DNA from: Bacteroidales bacterium
GTDB lineage: Bacteria > Bacteroidota > Bacteroidia > Bacteroidales > UBA4417
Assembly (NCBI GenBank): GCA_016707785.1
Contig: JADJGZ010000021.1
Location: 1 to 64,000 of the forward strand
Direction of reading: 5' to 3'
DNA length: 64,000 bases
Shown here: in pieces, positions 18,095-26,898 of the stretch
Layout of the letters: every line of letters begins with the position of its first letter
Numbering within the stretch: position 1 is the stretch's first letter
The notes under the pieces: model-generated
Databases searched by the model: none
The model's input: the letters and a program-made list of their open reading frames with translations, nothing else
Told to the model about the DNA's origin: nothing
Program-made: the position numbers and the translations under genes

Positions 18095-19552
18095 TTACAG
18101 ATTAAATAGTTCAGCTAAAATTTTCTTGTCATCAAAGGGGTATTTTACACCTGCAATTTCCTGGTACTTCTCATGGCCTTTCCCTGCCACCAGTATGATA
18201 TCACCGGGTTGCGACATCATCACTGCCGTCTTGATGGCTTCATGCCGGTCGGTTATTACCAGGGTTTTTCTTAGCTGATTGGCATCCAATCCGACCAGCA
18301 TTTCTTTCAATATTTCAGCCGGATCTTCAGATCTTGGGTTATCAGAGGTAAGTATCAGCTTCTCACTTCCTGAACATGCAATATTTGCCATCACTGGCCT
18401 CTTGCTGCGGTCCCTGTCGCCTCCGCAACCAACAACAGTAATAAGCGTTTCTTTGCCTTTTCTGAGTTGATGGATGGTGTCCAGTACATTTTTCAATGCA
18501 TCGGGCGTGTGGGCGTAATCAATTATGCCCACAGTTCCTTCCTGACTCCTGAGATAATCGAATCTACCCTCAACAGAACCCAGGTTGCTCAGAATCGTGA
18601 GAACTTCGGTTGGGTCTTCGCCCAGCAAGACAGCAGCTGAATAGGCAGCAAGCAGGTTGTAACCGTTAAAAAGTCCAACCAGTCTGCACCAGGCCGCTAT
18701 TCCATCAAATTCCATATGAAGTCCATGCAATGGAGATTCGATGATCTTGCCTTTGAAATCGGCAAGGCTGAGAAGGCTATAGGTTTTCCTTTTGGCAGCT
18801 GTATTTTGAATCATCACCCGTCCATTGCGGTCATCGATATTGGTAAGTGCAAATGCTTCCGGGCTTAGTGTATCGAAAAACAGCTTTTTTGCCTTTAGGT
18901 AAGCTTCAAATGTTTTATGGAAATCCAGGTGATCATGGGTCAGATTTGAGAAAATGCCTCCGGCAAATTGCAAACCTGTAATCCTGTTTTGAATCACAGC
19001 ATGGGAACTCACTTCCATGAAGCAATACTTACATTCCTTTTCTACCATCCTGGCAAGCAATTCGTTTAACTGGATGGCATCAGGAGTAGTGTGACTTGCA
19101 GGAATTTCCTCTTCGTCAATCTTGTTCTTGATGGTTGAAAGGATTCCTGAATGATATCCTAATTGCCTGAATAGCTGATGAAGCAATGTAACGGTGGTAG
19201 TTTTTCCATTGGTGCCTGTAATGCCTAACAGTTTTAGTTTGGCCGATGGATTGCCGAACCAGTTGGATGCTATGATTCCCAACGCTTTACTGCTATCAGG
19301 AACTTTAATATAGCAGACTGAATCAATGATGATCTCAGGCAGCACTTCACAGATAATGGCACAGGCGCCGGCTTCAATGGTACTTTGGATGTATATATGT
19401 CCATCAGTGTGCAAGCCTTTAATAGCAATAAACAGGGTTCCGGGCTGGATTTTCCGGGAATCAAAGCTGATATCTCTCACCAGGCATGAAGGATCTGCCC
19501 CGGTCATTTCCAGGGTTTCCACACCATCAATTATGAGATTCAGCTTTTTCAT
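18095..19552 (-). CDS. murE: UDP-MurNAc-tripeptide synthetase, meso-diaminopimelate type
   Basis: A 485-residue Mur ligase adding the third stem residue. The ATP loop GTNGKTTT is at about 113-120, SSHAV near 178, NLTHDHLDFH near 208, and the C-terminal specificity motif DNPR (in LTSDNPRSEDP, near 402) indicates that the substrate is meso-diaminopimelate rather than lysine. The next ligase, murF, is not present; Bacteroidota often encode it elsewhere, fused to alanine racemase. It lies 38 bp after ftsI. Confidence 0.97.
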   Translation of the reverse strand: MKKLNLIIDGVETLEMTGADPSCLVRDISFDSRKIQPGTLFIAIKGLHTDGHIYIQSTIEAGACAIICEVLPEIIIDSVCYIKVPDSSKALGIIASNWFGNPSAKLKLLGITGTNGKTTTVTLLHQLFRQLGYHSGILSTIKNKIDEEEIPASHTTPDAIQLNELLARMVEKECKYCFMEVSSHAVIQNRITGLQFAGGIFSNLTHDHLDFHKTFEAYLKAKKLFFDTLSPEAFALTNIDDRNGRVMIQNTAAKRKTYSLLSLADFKGKIIESPLHGLHMEFDGIAAWCRLVGLFNGYNLLAAYSAAVLLGEDPTEVLTILSNLGSVEGRFDYLRSQEGTVGIIDYAHTPDALKNVLDTIHQLRKGKETLITVVGCGGDRDRSKRPVMANIACSGSEKLILTSDNPRSEDPAEILKEMLVGLDANQLRKTLVITDRHEAIKTAVMMSQPGDIILVAGKGHEKYQEIAGVKYPFDDKKILAELFNL

Positions 19553-19590
19553 CTATTGATTTCAATCAGTTTTTTCTGTTTTTACTAATA

Positions 19591-21699
19591 TTACACCCCT
19601 AATTCCAGTGCAATCTGTTCTCCAGGGCTAATCTCTTTCCCAGGTAACAGCGATTGTTTTCTTACTAATCCAAACCCGGATAGTTTTACTCTTAGTCCAA
19701 GTTTTTCAAGTAGATAGACAGCATCTCTGGCGCCCATCCCGGTAACATTTGGTATGGATTTAACCTTTGGATTATAAGTGGCAAGTTTTTGTCCTGTACT
19801 GTCTGATTCTGTTACTATCCAATCAGTGGAGGGTATGGCACTTCCCGGGATTCCCATCCATTTATACAGGTAAGCCAGGTCTTTTCCCATTCCGGATGAT
19901 ACAGGCATGGCATAGGTATTCCTCACAGAGTCCGCCCAGTTCAATCCCATCCCGGGATCTGTGGCATAGACTCTGTCGGCAATTTCTCTGAATACCGGTG
20001 CTGAGATTGCTCCCCCGTAATAGACTCCTTTGGAAGGATTATTTATGACTACTATGCAGGAGTATTTCGGTTGTTGTGCAGGGAAGTATCCTACAAAAGA
20101 AGCTTTGTAGTCCGATTTATTATAACCGCCTGCATTTTGTGCTATCTGTGCTGTACCTGTTTTCCCGGCAACTTTATAAATAGGATTCTTCAAGGCGCTT
20201 CCGGTACCATGTTCAACTACACCTTCAAGCATGATCTTTGCCTGCGTAATAGCCTCCCTGGATGCGATCCTGGAATTGATAATCTCTGGTTGGATCACTT
20301 TGACGGAATTGCCGAGGTTCCGGATTTCCTTTACAAAATGTGGCTTCACCATCACTCCGTCATTGGCAACGGCATTGTAAAAAGCTAGAATTTGAAGAGG
20401 TGTCAGAGCTACTTCATAACCGATGGATTTCCATGGTAAGGATACCTTTGACCATGTTTTTGACTCAGTTCCTTTTATGCGTGGAGTGCCTTCCCCGGGA
20501 ATTTCCAGTCCCAGCGGTTTTGCCACGGAAAAGCTATGAAGTCTGTCGATAAAAGCTTGAGGTTTATCAGAATAGCAGCGATAAATTAGCTTTGAGACTC
20601 CAACGTTGGACGATTTTTCAAACACCTGCTGAACGCTCATTACACCGCCACCGAGGTGTGAATCACGCATGGTCCGGTTGGCAAATTTTGTGATCCCCCC
20701 GGTAACATCAACCATATCAGTTAACTTGATCTTCTGATCTTCGAGGGCTGCCAGCAAGGAAAACAGCTTGAATGTGGAACCGGGTTCTGTGCTTTCACCA
20801 ATCGCATAGTTATAGGTCTCTTCATAGAAACCTTCTTTGTTTTTCCCCAGGTTGGCAATTGCTTTTACATTACCTGTTTTTACTTCCATCAGGATAACAC
20901 ACCCATGATGGGCGTCATTGGCCTCCAATTGCCTTAAGAGGGCTTCTTCTGCGACATCCTGAAGGTTTATGTCAATTGTACTTATGATATCACTTCCATC
21001 CTGGGGTTCTACCTCATTTTCATCATTTATCGGACTCCAGTTCTTATTGGCGATCAGTCGGTATAATCTTTTGCCACTGGTTCCTTCCAGCATTTCGCTG
21101 TAAGCACCTTCCAGGCCGAGGTCATTCTTTCTTCCTTCTTTATCCCATCCAATTGTCCTGGAGGCCAGGTGCTGGTAAGGAAGAACCCTTCTATTCCTTG
21201 CTACTGCAACTAATCCGCTTGAATTCCCCTTGTTTCTGAAAATGGGGAATTTCCTGAGTTTCTTAAGTTGCTCAAAGTTCACACTCCGCCTGATTAGCAG
21301 GTACCGGTTATTCTGATCTCGGCCTTTCTGAAGCATTGAACGGTATTCTTTGCGGCTACGGTCTTTGAACAAGCCTGAAAGGCAGAGGGACAGAGAGTCA
21401 ACATTTCGGTCAAAAACGCTATCGCTGATTAAGGGTGATGCAACATCCATCCGGACTTCAAAAATGGGAATTGAGGTGGCGAGAAGCTCACCATTGGCAT
21501 CGAAAACATTTCCTCTTGTGGCTTCAATGTTGAAGTATTTCAGGGAGAGTTTATTGGCTTTCTCTTTCCACATTTCGCCTTGTACGAACTGGATGTATGC
21601 CAGGCGTCCGATAATGGCTACTGAAAACAGGAACATACAGGCATACACCAGGTATACCCTCCATAATATGTCTTTTCTGTTTTCCATCTCGTTATGCAC
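19591..21699 (-). CDS. ftsI: Septal penicillin-binding protein FtsI/PBP3 with C-terminal PASTA domain
   Basis: A 702-residue class B transpeptidase that cross-links septal peptidoglycan. A membrane anchor is at about residues 14-36; the dimerisation/pedestal region follows. The active-site motifs are STFK (Ser308), SSN (363-365) and KTG (513-515). The last 65 residues form one PASTA domain (IPNVTGMGARDAVYLLEKLG and onward), typical of FtsI in Bacteroidota and Gram-positives and absent from E. coli FtsI. It starts 4 bp after ftsL. Confidence 0.97.
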   Translation of the reverse strand: MHNEMENRKDILWRVYLVYACMFLFSVAIIGRLAYIQFVQGEMWKEKANKLSLKYFNIEATRGNVFDANGELLATSIPIFEVRMDVASPLISDSVFDRNVDSLSLCLSGLFKDRSRKEYRSMLQKGRDQNNRYLLIRRSVNFEQLKKLRKFPIFRNKGNSSGLVAVARNRRVLPYQHLASRTIGWDKEGRKNDLGLEGAYSEMLEGTSGKRLYRLIANKNWSPINDENEVEPQDGSDIISTIDINLQDVAEEALLRQLEANDAHHGCVILMEVKTGNVKAIANLGKNKEGFYEETYNYAIGESTEPGSTFKLFSLLAALEDQKIKLTDMVDVTGGITKFANRTMRDSHLGGGVMSVQQVFEKSSNVGVSKLIYRCYSDKPQAFIDRLHSFSVAKPLGLEIPGEGTPRIKGTESKTWSKVSLPWKSIGYEVALTPLQILAFYNAVANDGVMVKPHFVKEIRNLGNSVKVIQPEIINSRIASREAITQAKIMLEGVVEHGTGSALKNPIYKVAGKTGTAQIAQNAGGYNKSDYKASFVGYFPAQQPKYSCIVVINNPSKGVYYGGAISAPVFREIADRVYATDPGMGLNWADSVRNTYAMPVSSGMGKDLAYLYKWMGIPGSAIPSTDWIVTESDSTGQKLATYNPKVKSIPNVTGMGARDAVYLLEKLGLRVKLSGFGLVRKQSLLPGKEISPGEQIALELGV

Positions 21700-21703
21700 T
21701 TTT

Positions 21704-22102
21704 TTAGTTTGCTTCTTCTATGATGATCTTCCTGGGTGGAACCATCGATTCTTTTACACCCCTTGAGGCAAGGCGATTTACTAATTCTGACTGTCTCGAA
21801 CCTTGCATGAGTTTTGATTTGGTATTGATATAGTTGTATCGAAGTTCCTTGAGTTCTTTTTTTGTGTTGTTGATCTGAATAACCAGCTTATCAGCATAGT
21901 TTGAATTGAAGATGTAAAAAACACCCATCAGGGTAATGATGACCAGGAAGGGCAACTGCCGGATCACTTTTTCACGGGTGAGAAACGAACCTTCAAGGAG
22001 CACCAGGAATTTGTTCCGGCTCTTTTTCTTCTCTTCAGGCTTTGGTTCCGCCTGTGTCGAAGGTTCTTCTTCCTGCTTAATTGTATTATGCGTTGTTTCC
22101 AT
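21704..22102 (-). CDS. ftsL: FtsL-like cell division protein
   Basis: A 132-residue bitopic protein: a cytoplasmic, glutamate/lysine-rich N-terminus of about 45 residues, one membrane segment (LPFLVIITLMGVFYIFNSNY, about residues 49-68), and a periplasmic heptad-type helix (KLVIQINNTKKELKELRYNY). This architecture and its slot between rsmH and ftsI identify it as the FtsL equivalent, which bridges FtsQ and FtsW/FtsI. FtsL sequences are poorly conserved, so the evidence is topology plus context. It overlaps rsmH by 17 bp. Confidence 0.88.
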   Translation of the reverse strand: METTHNTIKQEEEPSTQAEPKPEEKKKSRNKFLVLLEGSFLTREKVIRQLPFLVIITLMGVFYIFNSNYADKLVIQINNTKKELKELRYNYINTKSKLMQGSRQSELVNRLASRGVKESMVPPRKIIIEEAN

Positions 22103-22997
22103 CTTTGATCTTTATTGCTATGCGCAATTTTGCTGAACGGGATCGTGGGTTTAATTTCAACTCCTCCGGTCCGGCGACCCATGCTTTCCTGTTCACTGAT
22201 TCCAGGGGTGTTGAGGTATTCCCGAAAAAATCTTTTTCAAGATTTCCCTCAAGATTGCCTGTCCGAATGAAATTTTTCACCAGGCGGTCTTCCAGGGAAT
22301 GATATGACATCACCACCAACCGTCCTCCAACCTTGAGTGCTTTAGGAGTTTGTTTGAGCATGATGCCTAGAGCTCCAAGTTCATCGTTTACTTCTATCCG
22401 GATGGATTGGAACACCTGTGCCAGGTATTTATTTTCTATTTTCCCCGGGATGAGCGGTGTGATAACTGACCGAAGCCTTTCAACTGTAGTAATAGGTTCA
22501 GTTCGGGCTTGGATTATACTGGCAGCCAGTTGCCTTGAATTACTGATTTCACCATATGTGAAAAAGAGTTCTTTGAGTTTTTCTTCTGAATAGGTATTGA
22601 TGACAGTAGCCGCGGTGAGTTCCTGCTTTCGGTTCATTCTCATATCCAATGGCCCATCAAAGCGGGTGGCAAATCCGCGGTCAGGTTCATCAATATGATG
22701 TGATGATATACCCAGGTCCGCAAGAATGCCATCCACCGGGAAAGCATGATGATACCTCAGGAAATTGAGCATATACCTGAAGTTCTGATCGACGAGCAGA
22801 AAGCGTGGATCTTTCAAGGAATTTGCCTGTGCGTCAGCATCCTGGTCAAAGGCTATCAACCTGCCATTTTCATTCAGGTTTTCAAGGATTTTTCGGGAGT
22901 GGCCGCCACCTCCAAAAGTCAGGTCAACATATACCCCATCGGGCCGGATATTCAGGCCTTCGATACATTCATTGAGCATGACGGGGTTGTGGTACAT
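22086..22997 (-). CDS. rsmH: 16S rRNA m4C1402 methyltransferase RsmH (MraW)
   Basis: A 303-residue SAM-dependent methyltransferase that N4-methylates C1402 in the decoding centre of 16S rRNA. The N-terminus HNPVMLNECIEGL, the SAM loop VDLTFGGGGHSRKIL (about residues 24-38), ILADLGISSHHIDEPDRGF near 100-118, and the C-terminal LVVMSYHSLEDRLVKNF near 228-244 are all family signatures. It is the second gene of the dcw cluster, 90 bp after mraZ. Confidence 0.97.
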   Translation of the reverse strand: MYHNPVMLNECIEGLNIRPDGVYVDLTFGGGGHSRKILENLNENGRLIAFDQDADAQANSLKDPRFLLVDQNFRYMLNFLRYHHAFPVDGILADLGISSHHIDEPDRGFATRFDGPLDMRMNRKQELTAATVINTYSEEKLKELFFTYGEISNSRQLAASIIQARTEPITTVERLRSVITPLIPGKIENKYLAQVFQSIRIEVNDELGALGIMLKQTPKALKVGGRLVVMSYHSLEDRLVKNFIRTGNLEGNLEKDFFGNTSTPLESVNRKAWVAGPEELKLNPRSRSAKLRIAIKIKDGNNA

Positions 22998-23087
22998 ATG
23001 CAGTTAAAATGTGATCAGGTAGATTCATTGAGAATCGATGCCTCAATCCGGTATTATTGTAAGGTATATTCAGCAGTCAAGCCCGGA

Positions 23088-23555
23088 TCATTCGTCATCC
23101 ACGGAGATACCACCCATCACATCCTCAGCAAGTGCTTCTTTGTCAATTCCTTCGCTGTTATTGAAATGAGCTTCATATTTCTGTTTGTCCCAGATCTCCA
23201 GAATTTCCGAAAGCGACGATAGAACGATATCCGTCTTGAGTTCTGCAAATACCACAAGGTCTTTGGGTATTTGAATGCGTCCGGAATTATCGGGTTCCAC
23301 TTCACGGACACCGGCCATGAACAGGCGAACAAAATCGTTATTCTTCTTGATGAAGCGGTTTAGCTTGCCAATCAATTTCATTTGCTTATCCCATACTGGC
23401 CTGGGATATATTTCCAGGCAGGGATGAAACATGCTTCTTTTGATAACAAATCCCTGGTCAATTACCGGCATGAGTTGTTTCTTCAACGAACCAGGCAGGA
23501 GAACCCTGCCCTTCGCATCCAAAGTGCAATCATGACCAGCAATCAGAGATAACAT
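23088..23555 (-). CDS. mraZ: Transcriptional regulator MraZ
   Basis: A 155-residue protein with two AbrB-like MraZ half-domains: DCTLDAKGRVLLPGSLKKQL (about residues 9-28) and VEPDNSGRIQIPKDLVVFA (about 86-104). MraZ forms a ring-shaped oligomer that binds repeated TGGG-like sites upstream of its own gene and represses the dcw operon in E. coli. Here a matching set of three 10-bp-spaced repeats lies 40 bp upstream of the ATG. It is the first gene of a 16-kb same-strand cluster. Confidence 0.96.
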   Translation of the reverse strand: MLSLIAGHDCTLDAKGRVLLPGSLKKQLMPVIDQGFVIKRSMFHPCLEIYPRPVWDKQMKLIGKLNRFIKKNNDFVRLFMAGVREVEPDNSGRIQIPKDLVVFAELKTDIVLSSLSEILEIWDKQKYEAHFNNSEGIDKEALAEDVMGGISVDDE

Positions 23556-23594
23556 ATTATAGTTTTAAAACCGATGTAAAAATAATTCAGAATT

Positions 23595-23619
23595 CCCACT
23601 TTTTCTCACTTGTCACCAC
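23595..23619 (-). promoter_or_regulatory. MraZ operator: three direct repeats, 10-bp period
   Basis: On the minus strand the order is GTGGT-N5-GTGAG-N5-GTGGG (plus-strand ACCAC 23615-23619, CTCAC 23605-23609, CCCAC 23595-23599), an exact 10-bp spacing. E. coli MraZ binds three TGGGN repeats separated by 5 bp, so spacing and sequence both match. The site is 40 bp upstream of the mraZ ATG; a weak -7-like TATTTTTA lies between the two. Confidence 0.75.
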
Positions 23620-23815
23620 TTTTTTTTATTAACAATACACAGAGGTATTGTTCATTAAGGGATATATCAAAAAAAAGCGCTGTATGAGGCATTTGGTAAG
23701 GTTTTTATTTTGAATATATTGATATTATTGTGTTATAGAGAATAATATTTCAATAATTTGATGTCTTTCGGATGGAATACTCAATGATTGGTTTTAAGAA
23801 CTGATTGTTTTTTAT

Positions 23816-23823
23816 TAATTTTG
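23816..23823 (+). promoter_or_regulatory. Candidate -7 box for glsA-glsB
   Basis: TAATTTTG matches the TAnnTTTG consensus. Transcription would start near 23830, essentially at the ATG (23831) of a 12-codon upstream frame, MASVEPVSSVSK, whose TGA stop overlaps the glsA ATG as ATGA. No clean -33 TTTG is seen at 19 bp. The rest of the 310-bp divergent gap (23556-23865) holds the MraZ operator and AT-rich DNA. Confidence 0.5.
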
Positions 23824-23865
23824 CATATATATGGCTTCTGTTGAGCCTGTTTCTTCTGTTTCAAA

Positions 23866-24729
23866 ATGATGGACGATTTATCTGAGAACGGGAATACCCA
23901 TAACGATTTGATCAATCTTGAGAAAGTAATTTCCAGCAAGAATCCTCATTTACTTAAGGTAATACCGCGATTTGTCCTTAATTACCTGAAAAGGATCATC
24001 CACCAGGAGGAATTAAATAAGGCTATTTGTGAAAACAGGCATCTGTTTGGGGTTGATTTCCTGGATAGGGTTTTGTCGAATTTTGGTGCACGGATTGAAG
24101 TGAATGGTCTCCATAATTTATCCGTTGACGGGAGGTGGATTGCTGCATCCAATCACCCGCTTGGAGGGCTTGACGGGATGGCACTCATGTGGGCTATTGG
24201 GAAAGTGAGGAGAGATATCCTTTTTCCCGTGAACGATTTGTTGATGAATCTTGGAAACCTAAGTGAACTCTTTATCCCAATCAATAAGCATGGCAGTAAT
24301 TCAGGCAACGTCAGGCTCATTGATGATACATATGCTTCTAATAAAGCAATATTGTATTTCCCTGCAGGCTTGTGTTCCAGGAAGAAGAAGGGGGTGATTT
24401 GTGACCTGGAATGGAAAAAGAGTGTAATTTCCAAAGCCAGGGCTCATAAGAGGGATATTATACCGACCTTTATAGATGGAAGGAACTCCGACTGGTTTTA
24501 TAACCTTGCATGGTGGAGAAATGTCCTGGGAATCAAAGCAAACCTGGAGATGCTTTACCTGGTTGATGAAATGTACAAGCAAAAAAACAAGAGAATAGCT
24601 ATATCTTTCGGTAATCCTATCTCTTTTGAAATTTTTGATAAGAAATACAGGGATGTTGAATGGGCCCAATTACTGAAAAAGCATGTGTATGAGTTGGAGA
24701 TGGATCCGCTTGCTACTTTTAAATTTTAA
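23866..24729 (+). CDS. glsA: Lysophospholipid-type O-acyltransferase, likely glycine-lipid enzyme GlsA
   Basis: A 287-residue acyltransferase of the PlsC/LPLAT superfamily. The core is ASNHPLGGLDGMAL (about residues 93-106), where NHPLGGLD replaces the classic HxxxxD, followed by FPAGLCSRKKKGVICDLEWKK near 165-185 and a loop with PTFIDGRNS near 203-211. It is directly followed by an OlsB-like N-acyltransferase. In Bacteroides thetaiotaomicron, such a pair (GlsB N-acylates glycine, GlsA O-acylates the product) makes glycine lipids, and an OlsA/OlsB-type route to ornithine lipids is the alternative. Start: ATGATG; either ATG fits. Confidence 0.8.
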   Translation: MMDDLSENGNTHNDLINLEKVISSKNPHLLKVIPRFVLNYLKRIIHQEELNKAICENRHLFGVDFLDRVLSNFGARIEVNGLHNLSVDGRWIAASNHPLGGLDGMALMWAIGKVRRDILFPVNDLLMNLGNLSELFIPINKHGSNSGNVRLIDDTYASNKAILYFPAGLCSRKKKGVICDLEWKKSVISKARAHKRDIIPTFIDGRNSDWFYNLAWWRNVLGIKANLEMLYLVDEMYKQKNKRIAISFGNPISFEIFDKKYRDVEWAQLLKKHVYELEMDPLATFKF

Positions 24730-24747
24730 TTAATTCAATGATAGCTG

Positions 24748-25683
24748 ATGGTTAAAGATGTAATTCCCCCGGTTGACAAAGAGATTCTTGCAAAGGAATT
24801 GACTGCTGATAAATTTGTTAAAGCTACCAATAGTGGAAACAATGAAATCTTTATTGTCAATCACAAGAATGCACCCAATGTCACAAGGGAAATAGGTCGA
24901 TTACGGGAAATTACCTTCCGGGAAGCCGGAGGAGGAACCGGGCTTGATTGTGATCTGGATGAATTTGATACAAACGATGATATTTCCTTTAAACAACTAT
25001 TAGTCTGGAATCCCAGGGAACTTGAAATTATCGGTGGTTACCGTTTTATCCACGGGAAAGATCTGAAGATTCGCCCTGATGGGCAGGTTGATACTCCTAC
25101 TACTGAGCTCTTTTCCCTTTCTGACCAATTTGTTTCTGAATATCTTCCCTACACAATTGAATTAGGCCGTTCATTCGTTCAACCTGCCTACCAGCCCACT
25201 GTTGACCTTCGTAAAGGAATGTATGCTCTCGACAATATCTGGAACGGATTAGGTGCCATTGTGGTTCAAAATCCCGATGTTAAATATTTCTTCGGGAAAA
25301 TCACAATGTATCCGCAGTTCAATATACAGGCAAGGGATCTGATATTGTACTTCATGCAGATGTATTTCGGTGATCCCCAAAAATTAGTTTTTCCTAAAGT
25401 TCCATTTGTTATCCAAACTCCTGAGCATGATCTCAAGGCCTTTTTTAACGGAGGCTCTTTTGATAAAGATTACCGGTTAATGGTGCAAGGAGTCCGTCAA
25501 TACAAGGAAAATATCCCTCCCCTGGTAAATGCTTATATGAACCTTTCATCAACGATGCTTTGTTTCGGAACATCACTGAATCATCATTTCGGAGATGTTG
25601 AAGAAACCGGGATTTTGGTAACCATTGATGATATTTACGATTTTAAAAAAGACAGGCACATCAATGTTCCGTCGGGAAAGTAG
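24748..25683 (+). CDS. glsB: OlsB-like N-acyltransferase (GNAT/hemolysin-like), likely GlsB
   Basis: A 311-residue GNAT-fold protein of the OlsB/putative hemolysin family. Landmarks are REITFREAGGGTGLDCDLDE (about residues 53-72), the central beta strands LEIIGGYRFI, and ELGRSFVQPAYQP near 138-150, with the GRSFV block expected at the acyl donor site. It would transfer a 3-hydroxy-acyl chain from ACP to the amino group of glycine, the first step of glycine-lipid synthesis. It starts 18 bp after glsA, so the two steps are co-transcribed here with the second enzyme gene first. Confidence 0.8.
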   Translation: MVKDVIPPVDKEILAKELTADKFVKATNSGNNEIFIVNHKNAPNVTREIGRLREITFREAGGGTGLDCDLDEFDTNDDISFKQLLVWNPRELEIIGGYRFIHGKDLKIRPDGQVDTPTTELFSLSDQFVSEYLPYTIELGRSFVQPAYQPTVDLRKGMYALDNIWNGLGAIVVQNPDVKYFFGKITMYPQFNIQARDLILYFMQMYFGDPQKLVFPKVPFVIQTPEHDLKAFFNGGSFDKDYRLMVQGVRQYKENIPPLVNAYMNLSSTMLCFGTSLNHHFGDVEETGILVTIDDIYDFKKDRHINVPSGK

Positions 25684-25801
25684 TTGCTGATTCTTTTTTA
25701 TACTACAATCTCGGATTGTTAGGGACAGAATGAGTGGTTTCTATTAAAGAATACCATTATATTGCCGTTAAACCCGGTCAGGATATTAAAAAACCAGAGA
25801 G

Positions 25802-26434
25802 ATGCAGATCAGGAAAGCCGTTTTTACGATCAGTGCAGCGAATTATGCGGGTTGCCCACCCGTCAGATTTCCTGAATATGCGTTTGTGGGAAGGTCTAAT
25901 GTGGGGAAATCATCATTAATAAATATGCTTACCGGCATCGGTAACCTGGCCAGAACGTCTGCCGATCCGGGGAAAACCCGACTGCTTAATTATTTTCTGA
26001 TTGATGAATCCTGGTACCTTGTCGACCTTCCCGGGTATGGATATGCCCGGATTTCGAAAGATAAGCGAAAGGGATGGGATGCTATGGTGCGGGAGTACCT
26101 GGAAAGCAGGGAGAGCTTGTTCTATACTTTTCTGTTAATTGATTCCAGGCTTGAGCCCCAGGCAAAGGACCTCCGGTTTCTTGATTGGCTTGGAGAGAAA
26201 GGGCTCCCTTGTTGTATAGTTTTTACCAAGGCAGATAAGCTATCAAAAAATAAACTTCAGCATACCATTGGTGCATTTAAAGCCTATATACAAGAAAAGT
26301 GGGAGGAATTACCTCCCACTTTTACAACATCTTCTCATAATGGTGCAGGAAAGATGGAAATTCTGGATTTCATCGAACAGGCAAATAAGGAGTATGCCCA
26401 TCTATTGCCTGTAATTGGTAAACCTTCTATTTAA
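25802..26434 (+). CDS. yihA: Ribosome biogenesis GTPase YihA/YsxC (EngB)
   Basis: A 210-residue TRAFAC GTPase needed for late 50S assembly. G-motifs: GRSNVGKS (30-37), a switch region with TSADPGKTRLLNYF, DLPGYGYA (about 75-82), TKADKLSKNK near 149-158, and TSSHNGAGK near 185. Length and motif spacing are those of the family. It ends tail-to-tail with the biotin-carrier gene on the other strand; the two coding regions share 8 bp (26427-26434) with no room for an intervening terminator. Confidence 0.95.
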   Translation: MQIRKAVFTISAANYAGCPPVRFPEYAFVGRSNVGKSSLINMLTGIGNLARTSADPGKTRLLNYFLIDESWYLVDLPGYGYARISKDKRKGWDAMVREYLESRESLFYTFLLIDSRLEPQAKDLRFLDWLGEKGLPCCIVFTKADKLSKNKLQHTIGAFKAYIQEKWEELPPTFTTSSHNGAGKMEILDFIEQANKEYAHLLPVIGKPSI

Positions 26435-26798
26435 ATTTGAGCAAGAGTTGGTTTTTCGAAACCAAATCCCCTGGTTTAACCATTATATCCAGAATAACAG
26501 CATCAAATTCAGCAAAGATGGTGTTGACCATTTTCATTGCTTCCAATTCCAGTAACTTTTCACCTGCTTTAACTTTCTTTCCCTTTTTAGTGTAAACATT
26601 TCCGATTGTACCAGGAATAAATGAATTGATTTCCTTAGGGTTAGCCGGCTGATACGGTTTGCGGGTGAGAAATTTTTTGTTTAGCCGGGTTTTATATTTT
26701 ACATCCTCAATAATAAGGGTCTGCATAATATCTTTTTCTTTCAATTCAGGCACAATTGCTGAATCTACGGCATCTTTTGGTTTTTCTTCCATAACCAT
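26427..26798 (-). CDS. Biotin carboxyl carrier protein (biotin/lipoyl domain)
   Basis: A 123-residue protein whose C-terminal 75 residues are a biotinyl domain with the canonical EAMKM at 86-90; Lys89 is the biotin attachment site. The N-terminal half is a charged and proline-containing linker that includes NPKEINSFIPGTIGNVY. It would shuttle CO2 for the carboxyltransferase encoded 100 bp upstream. The usual Bacteroidota companions of this pair (OadG-like and OadB-like membrane subunits, or a biotin carboxylase) are not in the window. Confidence 0.9.
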   Translation of the reverse strand: MVMEEKPKDAVDSAIVPELKEKDIMQTLIIEDVKYKTRLNKKFLTRKPYQPANPKEINSFIPGTIGNVYTKKGKKVKAGEKLLELEAMKMVNTIFAEFDAVILDIMVKPGDLVSKNQLLLKFK

Positions 26799-26898
26799 AA
26801 TCTTTAAAGATCCATAATGATCATAAACTATTGGTAGGAGAGGGATGCATTATTCCTCTCACTATGAGAAACAGGAATAGCTGATTCCGGGAAATGCA

